Notes under the pieces: model-generated
The model's database searches: none
What the model saw: only the letters and a program-made list of their open reading frames with translations
What the model was told of the DNA's origin: nothing
Shown: one piece after another, positions 21,746-34,244 of the stretch
How the letters are laid out: each line of letters opens with the position of its first letter
Position numbering within the stretch: the first letter of the stretch is position 1
Source: Ascochyta rabiei
Taxonomy: Eukaryota; Ascomycota; Dothideomycetes; Pleosporales; Didymellaceae
Length of the DNA stretch: 64,000 nucleotides
Direction of reading: 5' to 3'
NCBI RefSeq assembly: GCF_004011695.2
Contig: NC_082407.1
Span: 1,984,001 to 2,048,000 of the forward strand
Made by a program: the position numbers and the translations under genes

Positions 21746-23608
21746 ACGTACTCCACAGGTGAGCGGATTAAACGGGTGAGCGGATCACTCTGCCAAGACC
21801 ACACCAAACCTCCACCTTACCACGCAATGCCTCAACAACAACATTAATCTACGCCCTTAAGAGAAGCTGTAATACAGCTTACGCTCTAGGCAATTAAATA
21901 AGACGCAAAACTTACTATGTAACGCACTGCAGCTATATATAACACGCCTTACAGCACACTACACGCTTAATACACAGAATAACCTACACAAGCTAATTGT
22001 ACGCTAGTTTAATAGATTATAGACTAGACTAAGGAGGACGTAATTGCTAAGTATATCCTTATGCTAGATGCATAAGGATTTACCCCTTAGCTAGCTGCTA
22101 TAGCTAATATAGCTAATTCTTTACGTGCTAAGCGTAATATAGGCTATGTTAGCATAAACTAGCCTAACACGTTTATTAAGCGCTGCCCTAACCTTAAAGT
22201 AAGGTTTAATTATAAGTACAACTACAAGAGAGCCCTCTATAAGGATCTAGAGATTATTAGGGGCTGGTTTAGGCTTATAGCAAATGTTAAAGCTAAGTAT
22301 AGTATCTAGGACAATAACACATATAACTTTAGTAAGACAGGCTTTATAATAGGCTAGATATTAACAGGAGCAGTTGTTATAGGCTTAGAGTGTTAAGGAC
22401 AGCTAAAGGCAGTGTAGTAGGGTAATTAAGAGTAGATAACAGTTATATAGGGCATTAATAGCACAGGGTAGGCTATTCTACCCTTTATTATCTTTAAAGG
22501 CTGTAACTACCTCTCTGCCTAGTACAAAGAGGACAATCTGCCCTATAACTGGGTTATTAGAGTCTCTAAGAACAGATAGACTACCAACAAGCTTAGTCTA
22601 GACTAGTTAAAGCACTTTAATGCCTATACAAAGACGCGCACCTAAGGAGTACACTAGCTGCTCCTTATTAACAGCTATAAGAGCTACAACTCCCTTAACT
22701 TCTAACAATACTGTAAGGAAGTAAAGATTGTTATACTGTGTATGCCTCTATACTTATCTTACCTCTTATAACTACTAGATATAGGTTATTTTACCCCTCT
22801 AAAGAAGGTATATAGGCGCTAAGCTAAGAATCTTATACGTAACTACATTACTTATATTACTAAAACTAAGTTCCTACTATACTTTATAGACGCCTATAAG
22901 GAGACATTTACTTCTAGCAATATCTAAGGAGGCTTCTAAGGCGCTAGAATAGTCCCCCTTAACCTAGAATAGGTTATAATGGGTCTTGATGTCCACCTAC
23001 GTACCCTACCACTACCTACTATAGAAGATGAGCCCTAGCAGTCCTAAACCCTAAGCACTACCCTGCAATTAGGGTCGCAATTAACGCTGGTTTAAGAGAG
23101 GATTTAAAGGCATGCAAGCAGCTTACTAACTTTAATAGTTAAGGCCTTTAAAAAGCTTGCTAAAGGCGCAGCTATAGTAGCGCATAAGCTAGTGTTAGCT
23201 TAAAGGGAGATTACTAGGCTTTAAGCAGCAAATAAGGCTGCTACGCAACGTAAATTGTATAAAAGAAAGTAATTACAGCAGGAGAAAGTCCTAACAGCTA
23301 AGGAAGGCCTTTAATTAACTACTTTAACTAAGTTTAGGGCGCGTAGTAATAGTAAGAAGGCAAAGAAGCAAGTGCGCGCTAAAGGAGGGGAAGTAACCTA
23401 AAGACGCTGTACAAAGTGCTACAATATTAGACATAACTTGCGTACATGTAAGAAGGCTGTAGAAGATGTTTCTAAATAATATTATGTACTGCACTACTAT
23501 ATATAAGGCTAAAGTAGGCTAATGCAAGCTATAATAGGGTAGAAACTTAGTGTAGTCTTAGTAGAGTGATTCGCTTACCTGTTTAATCCGCTTACCCGTA
23601 GAGTACGT
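21746..23608 (+). mobile_element. Fot1-A copy 2, inside the 5' LTR of C1
   Basis: Exactly 1863 bp with the same inverted repeats and orientation as copy 1, flanked by TA (21744-21745, 23609-23610). The uninterrupted 3' LTR of C1 (near 41856-41860, ATTAATTAATCACC) shows the pre-insertion sequence, so one TA was duplicated. The transposase is broken by TAG/TAA, with both recognisable catalytic Asp changed to Asn. Confidence 0.94.
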
Positions 23609-23655
23609 TAATTACCTTTATTATTATTTTTGCACATTAAGCATATTATCTAATG

Positions 23656-26600
23656 ATTTAGAGTTTTACTAATACTACTAAAATACCCTTTTAATATGTT
23701 ACTATTAATAATGCATAATTTAATAATAATTCTTATAGATTATATAAACTACATACCTTAGTTATATTAACTATAGATCTACTGCGCCTCTTTAGACGTA
23801 TAGGAGAAGATAGACCTAAATTAGACTATCCCTTTAAGGACTAAGCTATTAGTACCTAACGCCCTAGACATTACTAACTATAAAAGGAGGCTAGCCCTTA
23901 GCAATAATAAATAAGGAAACCCTTAGCTTCTAGAAATCCTATCTAAACTATTAGCTAACAGCCTAAAGGCATAGAAGGAAGATAATAACTATTAGAAAAG
24001 CTGTCTTAAATCCTACAAGATAACAGATAGAGACTACTACAAGAAACAAGCTAACCTAGATAAGGTAGTAATATTTATCTAAAGCTTAATATTACCTTAC
24101 CTTATAAAGAACTGCTGCTAACTAGGTAAATTAAATTAAATATAGCTTATTAGCCTTAAATATATAGTTAGTATTAATACTAAAGAAGAACAATTACGCG
24201 CACGCTACTAATACCTAGCAGCCCTTAAACTAATAAGATAACCTAGGAGCTAGGATATCTAGCTCCTTAAGTATAATTATACTGTAACTAATACTAAAAC
24301 TAAGGGTGTTGCTAAAATATATAATATACAAGACACTATCTAAGACTTCTTAAATTTAGTAATAAAAATAGTACTAACTTAGGTAACAATATTCTAGGAC
24401 TATAGTAGATAAGAATAAAATATAACTTATAAAGATATAATAAAACACTTCTAAGAGCATATAAGTAAGTACTACCCTAAGGGGAGACAGTAAAGGAGCG
24501 CCTTTGCTGTAGGGAATAACTTAACTCTTACTACTAGTAGTAAATCTACCCTAGACACTAACAGGGACGCCTCTTATGTTATTAAAGATGTATTATCTAC
24601 TCCTACTACACAGGAGAGTTAAGGAAGACCTTATTAAAAACAGAATATTAGTTAAATAACTATATCTAAGTAGTCCCTAAGAGGGAATATAGCAGTAGCT
24701 AGAGGAGTAAAATACCCTACTTGTAGACAACGCTATAGACTAGAAGATTACTACTATATCTATAAAGATAAAGCACTAAAATAGTTTACCCTATATAATA
24801 GAATTGCTAAAATAGTATAATTTAGGATAGAACAAAATACTAACCTTTAAGATTAGGTTAGATCTGCAAAACAAGCTTACACTAAGACACTAGCTATTAA
24901 GACATCCTAAATACTAGAAGCACCTCTAGGATAACTATAGGGACAGAAGATATTAATAATTTATATAAGTCTAGTTAAAGAATTATACAATATAGAGCTA
25001 CTAAGCTACCCTCTTAGGAACTCCTTTATTCTTAACTTAGGATTAATAATTTATATTATAAACAACGAGGACTAGATATAAGACCTTACTCTACCTGTAT
25101 TAAACAACTACCTATAGGTAGGAAACTCCTAGGTATAGATATAGGGATATAGTACTGTCTATCTCTATCTATTAAATATAAGCTAACTAACTACTCTTAA
25201 ACTACACAGTATAGTATAGTGCCTAGACATACTTTACAACCTTGTCTTATTCTAACAACTACATTAACAGGGTATCTAGTAGGATATAAAAGGAGATCTA
25301 ACTTAGCTTAGATAAGTAGATAACACAGCTATTTTATCCTTAGATAAATAATATAGATAATAGGTACTTAGGGAATAGCTACAGACAGCGTTTATAATAT
25401 AATTAACACAAAGCTAAATGCCTAAGACTGCTACTGCTCTGCTATAGCACAAGCAAATAGGGCACCCTAGAGCTGCTACTATTAAACACCTTATCTAACA
25501 ATCTTAGGGGGTAAGAGTTAGGGGTATTACTACAGTCTAATGTAATGCTTATAGACAGGCTAAGACTAAGAGGTAAATTAGTTAAACACTATAAATAAGC
25601 AATAAAGGGCTAGGAGAATGTATAGTAATTAACTTCTACTTATATAAAGAAGAAAGCTCTGCTAAGGAAAAGAGCTAATTACTTGCTATTAAAAGGCAAT
25701 CTAGCTTCCTCTAGGACTTCTATTTTAAAGATAATTAACTAGGAAAGATAATTATCTACTTCTTAGACACTCTTATATAATTCCTATTAAAACAATATAA
25801 GATCTAGCTTAAGGTAATTAAGTATAATAGTACAATACTATAATAAAACTAGAAGTATTGTAATAGTGTGCTACATAATTAATTAGGCTTAAACCTTCTG
25901 CACTAGACACCTAAGCACAGAATAGAGGTGCTAAACGCTTAGGGGGTGTAATAAAAGATAAGGCACACACTATAAGATTAGATGTAAACCTACTATAGGA
26001 AATATAGCTAGAGATTATAAGGGCAGCAGTATACCTATATAACTAAATACTAAGGTTATTAAATGATTAGAAAATACCCTATAATATATTCTTTACCTAT
26101 ACAGCTTAACTAGCTAGCTTAAAATTATAAAGTAGGAAACTAAACTAGGTATATTTAAAAGTATATAGATGTAAAGCCTTTACTCTTATAAGTAACACCC
26201 TTTAAGGAAAATTATAACTCTAGTAACTAGACCTAAGAGTATAGGTAGGATACCTAGTAGGATACTAATCCTTAAACATATATTAGATATAGATTCTAAC
26301 TTTAGTAAAAGTTATTAGTATAAGAGATGTAATCTTTAATAAGGATACTGTCTTTAGTAGCTAGACTTAGAACCTAATAGACAACCTTATACACAGCACT
26401 CTTAAAGAGATAGTAATATAGACAAGAAGCGTAGAGCTTCTACCTCTAACCTAAAATAAGGCTAAAATCTAGTTATTTTATAAGGATAATACTATTACAC
26501 ACTTAAATACTACTAAAGATTAACTAGGATAAAATAATAGACAGAAAGCTAGATATATATATTAAACTCCTCCCCTAACTCTACTACTAGTTACGCTGTT

Positions 26601-28383
26601 AATAAACATGTTATTGTAATCCTAGTTAGTAAGAGGTAACAGCTAATCAGGAGTTAGTAGGTGGCACTAGTTAACTGCTGATTAGTTAGAATTAACGCTA
26701 GCGTAATCTTAAGGAACTTTACAAACTTTCCTATAGAAAGCTATATTTATAGCTAGTATATAAGGCAGATATATAGGCACATACTAGGGTAATAATACTA
26801 ATAAGGCTAGGTTAAAATAAATGCTAATAAAGGGGCTTAAGCCTTATTAAAGCTAACTCCTACTAGAGCTAACGGCACAATTAAACTCAGAGGACTACCT
26901 GCTTTACAAATAGTTTAAAGAAGCTAAATAAGAACACCTTAGCAGCTATTAGAACATAAAGTTATAGTCCAAAGTACCCCTAATAAAGACTAAGGTAGTA
27001 GGACACTAGATACTTAATTGTATGTAGGTATATATATATAAGCTTAATAAGAACTACTACCTATTTAGATATAAGGCGTAACTAGTAGTCTAAGGTAACT
27101 AGTAATAAAACATTACTTCTAAAGATACCTACGCAGTAACACTAGCTAGTAGGTCCTTTAGAATGTTTATAGCAATTTTAGCAGCATATAACCTAGAACT
27201 TAAGTAGTTTAATATTATAAACGCTTTTATTTATATATTAATTAATAGAGAGGTCTATATAAGAATGCTATGTAGGTATTAGAAACTAGGCATAGTCCTA
27301 CAGCTACATAAGGCACTATATAGACTAAGAATCTCTTTACTCTTCTAGTAGAAGGAATTTATATCTACTCTAATAAGCTATAGATTTGCAGTTGTTTCCT
27401 ATAAGCTCTACTGCTTACTTAAGAATAGAGTTACTATCTTCTTCTATGTAGACAATATTATTATAGCTTATTACCTAACTAGAAGACATAAGGCAGATAA
27501 GGCTATTAGCTATATTACAAACAAATACTCTATTATAGGAGGAAACAATCTGTAATAGTTCCTAGGAGTAGACATAACCTAAGATTAAGACAACCTAAGG
27601 ATCTTTCTCTTACAGGCGTTATACATTAACAAAATTATCTCTCTAGTAGATAAGACAGATATACGACATAACACACTAATATTAAGTATTAAGCTTCTAC
27701 TAAATAAAGGGGAAGCTGCAGCATTAGAAATTAACAAATACTAGAGGAAGATTAGATCTTTCCTCTTTACTGCAGTTACTACTAGGCCTAACATTGCCTT
27801 TGCTATATCTAGGCTAGTACAGTTTCTAACTAACCCTAGACAGCAGCACTATAATGCAGTAAATTAAGTACTATTGTACCTATAAGGAACACAAGACCTA
27901 TCTCTTACCTTTAGAGGTAACAAGCACCTAGTAGTTGCTAGTAATATATTATTTGCTAATAATACTCTTAACAGGAAGAGCTTCTAAGGATATACTATTA
28001 AACTATATAGAGGACCTATTACCTAGAGAGCTAGTAAACAAGACACAGTTACTACATTAATAATTAAAGCAGAGCTACTTGCCCTAGCATAGGTAGCTAA
28101 GGAAGCTATCTTTATCTTATAACTATTATTAGAACTTAGCATATACCTCTTATAATTAATAATTACTATTTAATATAATAATACATAGACTATCTATTTA
28201 ATTAATAAGGAAGTCTTAAAACTCTAAACTAAACTATAACATAAAGACATTAACAACTACTAGCTGTAATAAGAGGTAAATAAAGGTACTATAATAGTAA
28301 CCTATGTCCTACCTACTAAGAAGTTAGCTAACAGACTTACAAAGGCTCTGCCTGCAAGTAAGTAGTTAACCTTTCTAAGGTAG
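23656..28383 (+). pseudogene. C1 gag-pol (Copia order), RIP-decayed
   Basis: Gag lies at about 23790-24800 with a zinc-binding remnant near 24719 (CRQRYRLEDYYYIY). The protease site near 25020-25070 reads FILNLGLIIYIINN, where Copia proteases have DSG; the Asp is now Asn. Integrase occupies about 25430-26100 (a CNAC-type remnant is visible at about 25550). RT has YVDN at 27445-27456 in place of YVDD, followed by ITNKYSIIGGNNL and FLGVDI. RNase H follows at about 27940-28350 (QGYTIKLYRGPI, AELLALA). The frame is then cut by Xa at 28388 and resumes beyond it at 41605, where reading through the repaired junction stays in frame. Confidence 0.85.
26641..26688. repeat. Hairpin repeat H1 (in C1)
   Basis: Imperfect palindrome with arms AGCTAATCAGGAGTTA and TAACTGCTGATTAGTT around a loop of about 15 bases. 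It is homologous to five other copies in X elements at 31248, 37544, 51734, 58030 and 61687. Confidence 0.75.
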
Positions 28384-28387
28384 CTAG

Positions 28388-28642
28388 TGTGCTGGTGCAC
28401 ACGGTAACTTCCTTAGTAAGAACTAGGATGCTTAGCTAGTGTACGTAATCTGGCCGGCAGAGGGGTATAAGAGACCTAAACAGGAACTGTTAAGGCAGGA
28501 TACCTACAACAACAACTAGAAACACTTACTTATAGAATTTAACTACTGTATTACTTATCTCTTTAACCCTTAACAATAATAATAATAAGTATCCTTCCTA
28601 ATACGCCTGCTAATAAGATACTTTAATACTTATACTAGAACA
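28388..28642 (+). repeat. 5' LTR of Xa
   Basis: 255 bp; begins TGTGCTGGTGCACACGGTAA and ends with TACTAGAACA. It includes a short AAT microsatellite. It is followed by a possible primer-binding site, where TAGTAACC may be a RIP-altered TGGTAACC. Confidence 0.9.
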
Positions 28643-28692
28643 AATTAGTAACCTAACTAGAGGGCACAGTATAGCAGGTAACATTAAAATTA

Positions 28693-28845
28693 TGCTACTC
28701 TAAAGGCTAGGGTATAGTTTAGAAAATTATCCTGTTAACTCTAGACTAGGACGTTATTATCTAAATATCTGCTACTCTAAAGGCTAGGGCACAGCCTAGG
28801 AAATATCCTTTTAATTCTGGACTAGGACGTTACTATTAGACCTAT
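28693..28845 (+). repeat. Leader tandem repeats of Xa (2 units)
   Basis: Two units with a period of about 77 bp, each starting TGCTACTCTAAAGGCTAGGG, in the untranslated leader. Copies Xc and Xb carry three units. Confidence 0.85.
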
Positions 28846-28979
28846 TATTTAGAAAACAAGAAAAACAAGTTTAAAAAAAGGCAGGCATCTAGTTAACCTA
28901 GAAAAGCTTTAGCTAAGGGACTATCTTAGTCTAATTTCTAATACTTATTATATACATTATCTGCACAGTTCTACTTAGC

Positions 28980-31900
28980 CCTACTTCCTTAGGATCTGCT
29001 TAGCCCTATTCCTTAGGACTTAGGACAGGATAAACATAAAAGACAGGTACTAGGCTGCTCTAACAGACAGAGCAATTAAGAATACTTTAATTATAAGAAA
29101 CTATTATCTTCTTAATATAATAGACTACTAAGGATTAATATACACTACTATAGACAACCCTTTAGACTCTATAAAGACACTATCTTTCCTAACAGGAAAT
29201 AGCTGTTAGGTTATTATTCTAATAAAGGGAAGGTCTATCTAACTATTCTTTAATAGAAAGGAAGTTATAGAGTTCCTTAATAACTATAACTATATAGCAG
29301 AAAACAGAGGGTTAAGTAACAAGTAGAAGGGTAGGGTTCTCCCTAACTACTGCTATAATTACTGCAGAAGGTTTATTAAACGCATAAAACCTTATACTTT
29401 AGATAATTAGGTTAAGCTTTAGATTGCTGTAAAGGATTACTATAAATACTAGGACACTGCTTAATGTATAGGTAGTTAAGCGTTCCTTAAAGCCTATATT
29501 AAAGAAACCTCTTAAGCCTTCCCTAGACTATTATACTACTATACTAACTTTATAGTGTATAGTAATATATATTAGAAGAATAATTAAATTCTAACCTCTA
29601 AGGAAGGATACTACTTCTTCTTAGAACTACTACAGGTTAATAAAGACCTTATCCTCTTTAACATATAAAACAGGCTAGACATAAAGGATTAATTTTTATT
29701 TATACTTAATAATATCTATAATTTTATAAAAAGGGTGCATAAGCAGCGCTAAGGCTTAAAGGATTTAGCACTTAGAAGGGATATTAAATATACTAAGGAA
29801 CACCTAGCGCCTTATAAACAGCACTAAGGAACTAATTAACTCTAAGTCTATTATTACCTAGGCTAAGGAGTAACTAGCTAGTTAGGGTAGTAAGAGTAAA
29901 ACACCTCTACCTTTTAGTGTTAATAAAGACATTAAAGAGCTTATCTAGGCAATAGGCAGATAGAAGTTATCTCTAGTAGAGGTTAGCACCCTTATAAACT
30001 TAAACAATTAGATAAGAGAGATCCTTTAGTCTCCTACTAATTACACTTACCTTATTTCCTAAGCAACTAGAGCTAGTACTACCTAGGAAAGGAACAATAG
30101 CTCTTACATTAATAACGCACCTAGAAACGTTAACCTAAGATAAGAAGTAAACTACTCCTAAGGAAGAGAGTATAGGAACTCCTGTAATATATATAGAGAG
30201 CTAAACTACTAAGCCTATAAGTGTGAATTATACAGAGCACTTACCTGCATAGAGTAGTGTAGTTTTTAACTTAACTAAGACAGTTAACATAGGTACTACT
30301 TTAGTCCTACTTACTATTAAATCAAACCTATCTAAGGATCTGTTCTGCCTACGTATTAACTTAATTAGTTAAAACAGAAGATCTAAGAGTACTTTAAAGT
30401 TTCACAGGATGTCTTAGACTAGCTGGCCTCTGTAGTTAAGCCTAATCTATTTAAAGGTGTAAACTCTAGGCCTAGAGGGGTAATATATAGATCTAAGCCA
30501 GGCCTAGACATATAGGGAAAGATTATTAGAAGTGCTAGCGCACTAACTATAATAGATAATTATAAGCTAGACTATAAGTTACTGTACTCTTTTTAAAACT
30601 TCTAAATCCTTAACAATAACTATTACAAAGCTTATAGTCTTAATTATATTAATAACAGGGACATTATACTAGGGGCATATAATGTTAAAGATAGCTCCTC
30701 CTTAAACATAGTAACTAGGTTAGACAAGGCACGCAACCACTAAGTTAATACTATCCTAGAAAGAGCTTAGAGGGCTGCAGTTAGGAAAGAAAGACCTTTA
30801 ATGTTTTAATAAGCTACAGTTAAGCAAGCATACAATAATACTAGAGATAAGTTAGCAGCAGATATTAAAGACTTGTTAGGGTTAAGCCCTTTACTAATAG
30901 AGAGTAAGTAAATAATACCTTTTACTAGCTAGCCTTACAGTTAGCTATATACTATTATTAAACTACTAGTATAAGAGAAGGTATTAGAAACTATTCTACT
31001 ATTAAATTAGTAAAAGAGGAAGTATTTAATAACTGGCTTAGACAATAGAATAGCAGACCTACTTAAACTATCTAAAAATAAGATTCTAACTGTAATTCTT
31101 TATTAAGAAGTATAAGGGATTACTGTTAGAGACTTAGTCTCCTAAGGTTATATCTAAGTAATGTTCCAGAAGCTTATAAAGGAGTTAGACTCTAACCTAA
31201 TAGTTAGCAGGAGCGTTAACGTAGCAATCCTAGGAGCTAGGGGTTCTAGCTAATCAGGAGTTAACAGGTCTTACTATTTAACTGCTAATTAGCTAGAAAT
31301 TATAAGGGTCTGCACTATTGCTAAGTTTAGCGAAAATTACCCTACAATTAGAAACAGTAGGGCTTAATGCTTTAATATTAGATTAGAGAGGAATGCTTAT
31401 AGAAGCTACTAAGTAGAAGCATATAGCAATACATAGGATAATAAAGACCTTCTAAATAAGCTAGCTAAAACTATAGAAACTACTAGGTTAGAGAAGCTAG
31501 TGTACTAAGATTTACTAATATGCTATGCTTATATTAGGTTATATGCAGTTAGCTACTTAATTAATACTAGAGCTTAGATAAATTTAATAAAGTTTAGTGC
31601 TTCTTAGGCGCTAGGAATAGTGTACAAAGAAATAACACACCTAATAGGGAAAGAGTAGGGCGTTATTACAGCTAATAGTAACATAGATCTATTTGTTAGA
31701 ACGTTATAGAATATTCTAGTCTAGATTAGAGAAGTTATAACCTTAACGCACTTTAGACTTATAAGAAACCTAATAAGATTAGTTATCCTTAGAATGCTAT
31801 AGTGCTTAATAGTAAGACTAGCTATATAGTATAATATTTTTAGAAGAACTACGTGCTGTATTATGTCTAATAATAGTAGGAGGAACACTACCTTTATTGC

Positions 31901-32377
31901 ATTAGACCTATCTCCTTGCTACTCTACCCTAGTTAAGTATAACTAGAATAAGGGAAAAGTTAGGAGAACTTCTTAATTAGGCTGGGATGTTCTAATACTA
32001 GTAAAGACCTAACAACACTAAAGTTCTATTACTTAGTAGAAGTAAACTACTACTTCCTACGTACAACTATAGATTTAGGAATCTTAAAAGGCCTAGGTAG
32101 TTTTATCTTTACACAGAACAATGCTAGCAGCCTCTAATAGATCTCTAAGGGAGGGGACCCTAGGCAGGTACATGCGGATAAGGACTTCCTTATCTTACTA
32201 TCCTAAATAAACTTATAATTATTAAGGATAAGAAGTTAGTATAATATAGTTAAAAACTAAGAAGTTAATTTACTCTATAAATAAGTAAAGGTAAAGGTTT
32301 AACCTATTAATAATCTATAACCTAAAAAACCTATAGAACTTAGTTAGGAAGACTAGAAAAGAGTTGCATATAAATAA
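28980..32377 (+). pseudogene. Xa gag-protease region, RIP-decayed
   Basis: Long frames with TAG/TAA breaks but hardly any TGA. A remnant of a retroviral-type aspartic protease is visible near 31555-31610 (YLINTRAQINLIKF, where functional enzymes have D-T/S-G). Upstream sequence is presumably gag (for example LFILNNIYNFIKRV near 29700), not recognisable to a named family. The hairpin repeat at 31248 sits within this stretch. Fot1-A copy 3 interrupts the region at 32380. Confidence 0.6.
31248..31294. repeat. Hairpin repeat H2 (Xa, gag-protease region)
   Basis: 47-nt imperfect palindrome with arms AGCTAATCAGGAGTTAA and TTAACTGCTAATTAGCT and a loop rich in GGTCTTACT. It matches the Xb copy at 58030-58076 in position and sequence. 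Confidence 0.8.
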
Positions 32378-32379
32378 TA

Positions 32380-34242
32380 ACGTACTCCACAGGTGAGCGG
32401 ATCAAACAGGTGAGCGGATCACTCTGCTAAGACCACACCAAACCTCCACCTTACCACGCAATGCCTTAACAACAACATTAATCTACGCCCTTAAGAGAAG
32501 CTGCAATACAGCTTGCGCTTCAGGCAATTAAATAAGACATAATACTTACTATGTAACGCGCTGCAGCTATATATAACGCGCCTTACAGCACACTACACAC
32601 TTAATACACAGAACAACCTGCACAAGCTAATTATACGCCAGTTTAACAGATTATAGACCAGACTAAGGAGGACGTGATTGCTAAGTACATCCTTAAGCTA
32701 GATGCATAAGGATTTGCCCCTTAGCTAGCTGCTGTAGCTAATATAGCTAATTCTTTGCGTACTAAGCGCAATATAGGCTATATTAGCATAAACTGGCCTA
32801 ACACGTTTATTAAGCGCTGCCCTAACCTTAAAGTAAGGTTTAATTGCAAGTACGACTACAAGAGAGCCCTCTGTAAGGATCTAGAGATTATTAGGGGCTA
32901 GTTTAGGCTTATAGCAAATGTCAAAGCTAGGTATAGCATCTAGAACAATAACACATACAACTTTAATAAGACAGGCTTTATAATAGGCCAGATATTAACA
33001 GAAGCAGTTGTTACAGGCTTAGAGCGTTAAGGACAGCTAAAGGCAGTGCAGCAGGGCAATTAAGAGTAGACAACAGTTATACAGGGCATTAATAGCACAG
33101 GGTAGGCTATTCTACCCTTTATTATCTTTAAAGGCTGCAACTACCTCTCTGCCTGGTATAAAGAGGACAATCTGCCCTATAACTGGGTTATTAGAGTCTC
33201 TAAGAACAGATGGACTACCAACAAGCTTAGTCTAGACTGGTTGAAGCACTTTAATGCCTATACAAAGACGCGCACCTAAGGAGTACACCAGCTGCTCCTT
33301 ATTAACAGCTACAAGAGCCACAACTCCCTTAACTTCTAACAATACTGTAAGGAAGCAAAGATTGTTATACTGTGTATGCCTCTATACTTATCTTACCTCT
33401 TACAACTACTAGATATAGGTTGTTTTGCCCCTCTAAAGAAGGTATATAGGCGCTAAGCTAAGAATCTTATACATAACTACATTACTTATATTACTAAAAC
33501 TAAGTTCCTACTATACTTTATAGACGCCTATAAGGAGACATTTACTTCTAGCAATATCTAAGGAGGCTTCTAAGGCGCTAGAATAGTCCCCCTTAACCCA
33601 GAACGGGTCATAATGGGTCTTGATGTCCGCCTACGTACCTCACCGCTACCTACTATAGAAGATGAGCCCTAGCAGTCCTAAACCCTAAGCACTACCCTGC
33701 AATTAGGGTCGCAATTAACGCTGGTTTAAGAGAGGATTTAAAGGCATGCAAGCAGCTTACTAACTTTAATAGTTAAGGCCTTTAAAAAGCTTACTAAAGG
33801 CGCAGCTATAGTAGCGTATAAGCTAGTGTTAGCTTAAAGGGAGATTACTAGGCTTCAAGCAGCAAATAAGGCTGCTACGCGACGTAAATCGCATAAAAGA
33901 AAGCAATTACAGCAGGAGGAAGTCCTAACAGCTAAGGAAGGCCTTTAATTAACTACTCTAACTAAGTTTGGGGCGCGTGGTGATGGTAAGAAGGCAAAGA
34001 AGTAAGTGCGCGCTAAAGGAGGGGAAGTAACCTAAAGACGCTGTACAAAGTGCTATAATGTTAGACATAACTTACATACATGTAAGAAGGCTGTAGAAGA
34101 TGTTTCTAAATAATATTATATACTGTACTACTGTATACAAGGCTAAAGTGGGCTAATGCGAGCTATAATAGGGTAGAAATTTAGTGTGGTCTTGGCAGAG
34201 TGATCCGCTTACCCGTTTGATCCGCTCACCCGTGGAGTACGT
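32380..34242 (+). mobile_element. Fot1-A copy 3, inside Xa
   Basis: 1863 bp, TA flanks at 32378-32379 and 34243-34244, same orientation as the other copies. It is the least RIP-damaged copy: its right inverted repeat is nearly unmutated and several Trp, Gly and His codons survive (for example INSYKSHNS and GWTTNKLSL). The second catalytic Asp is still Asn. The empty site is preserved in Xb near 55080. Confidence 0.94.
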
Positions 34243-34244
34243 TA

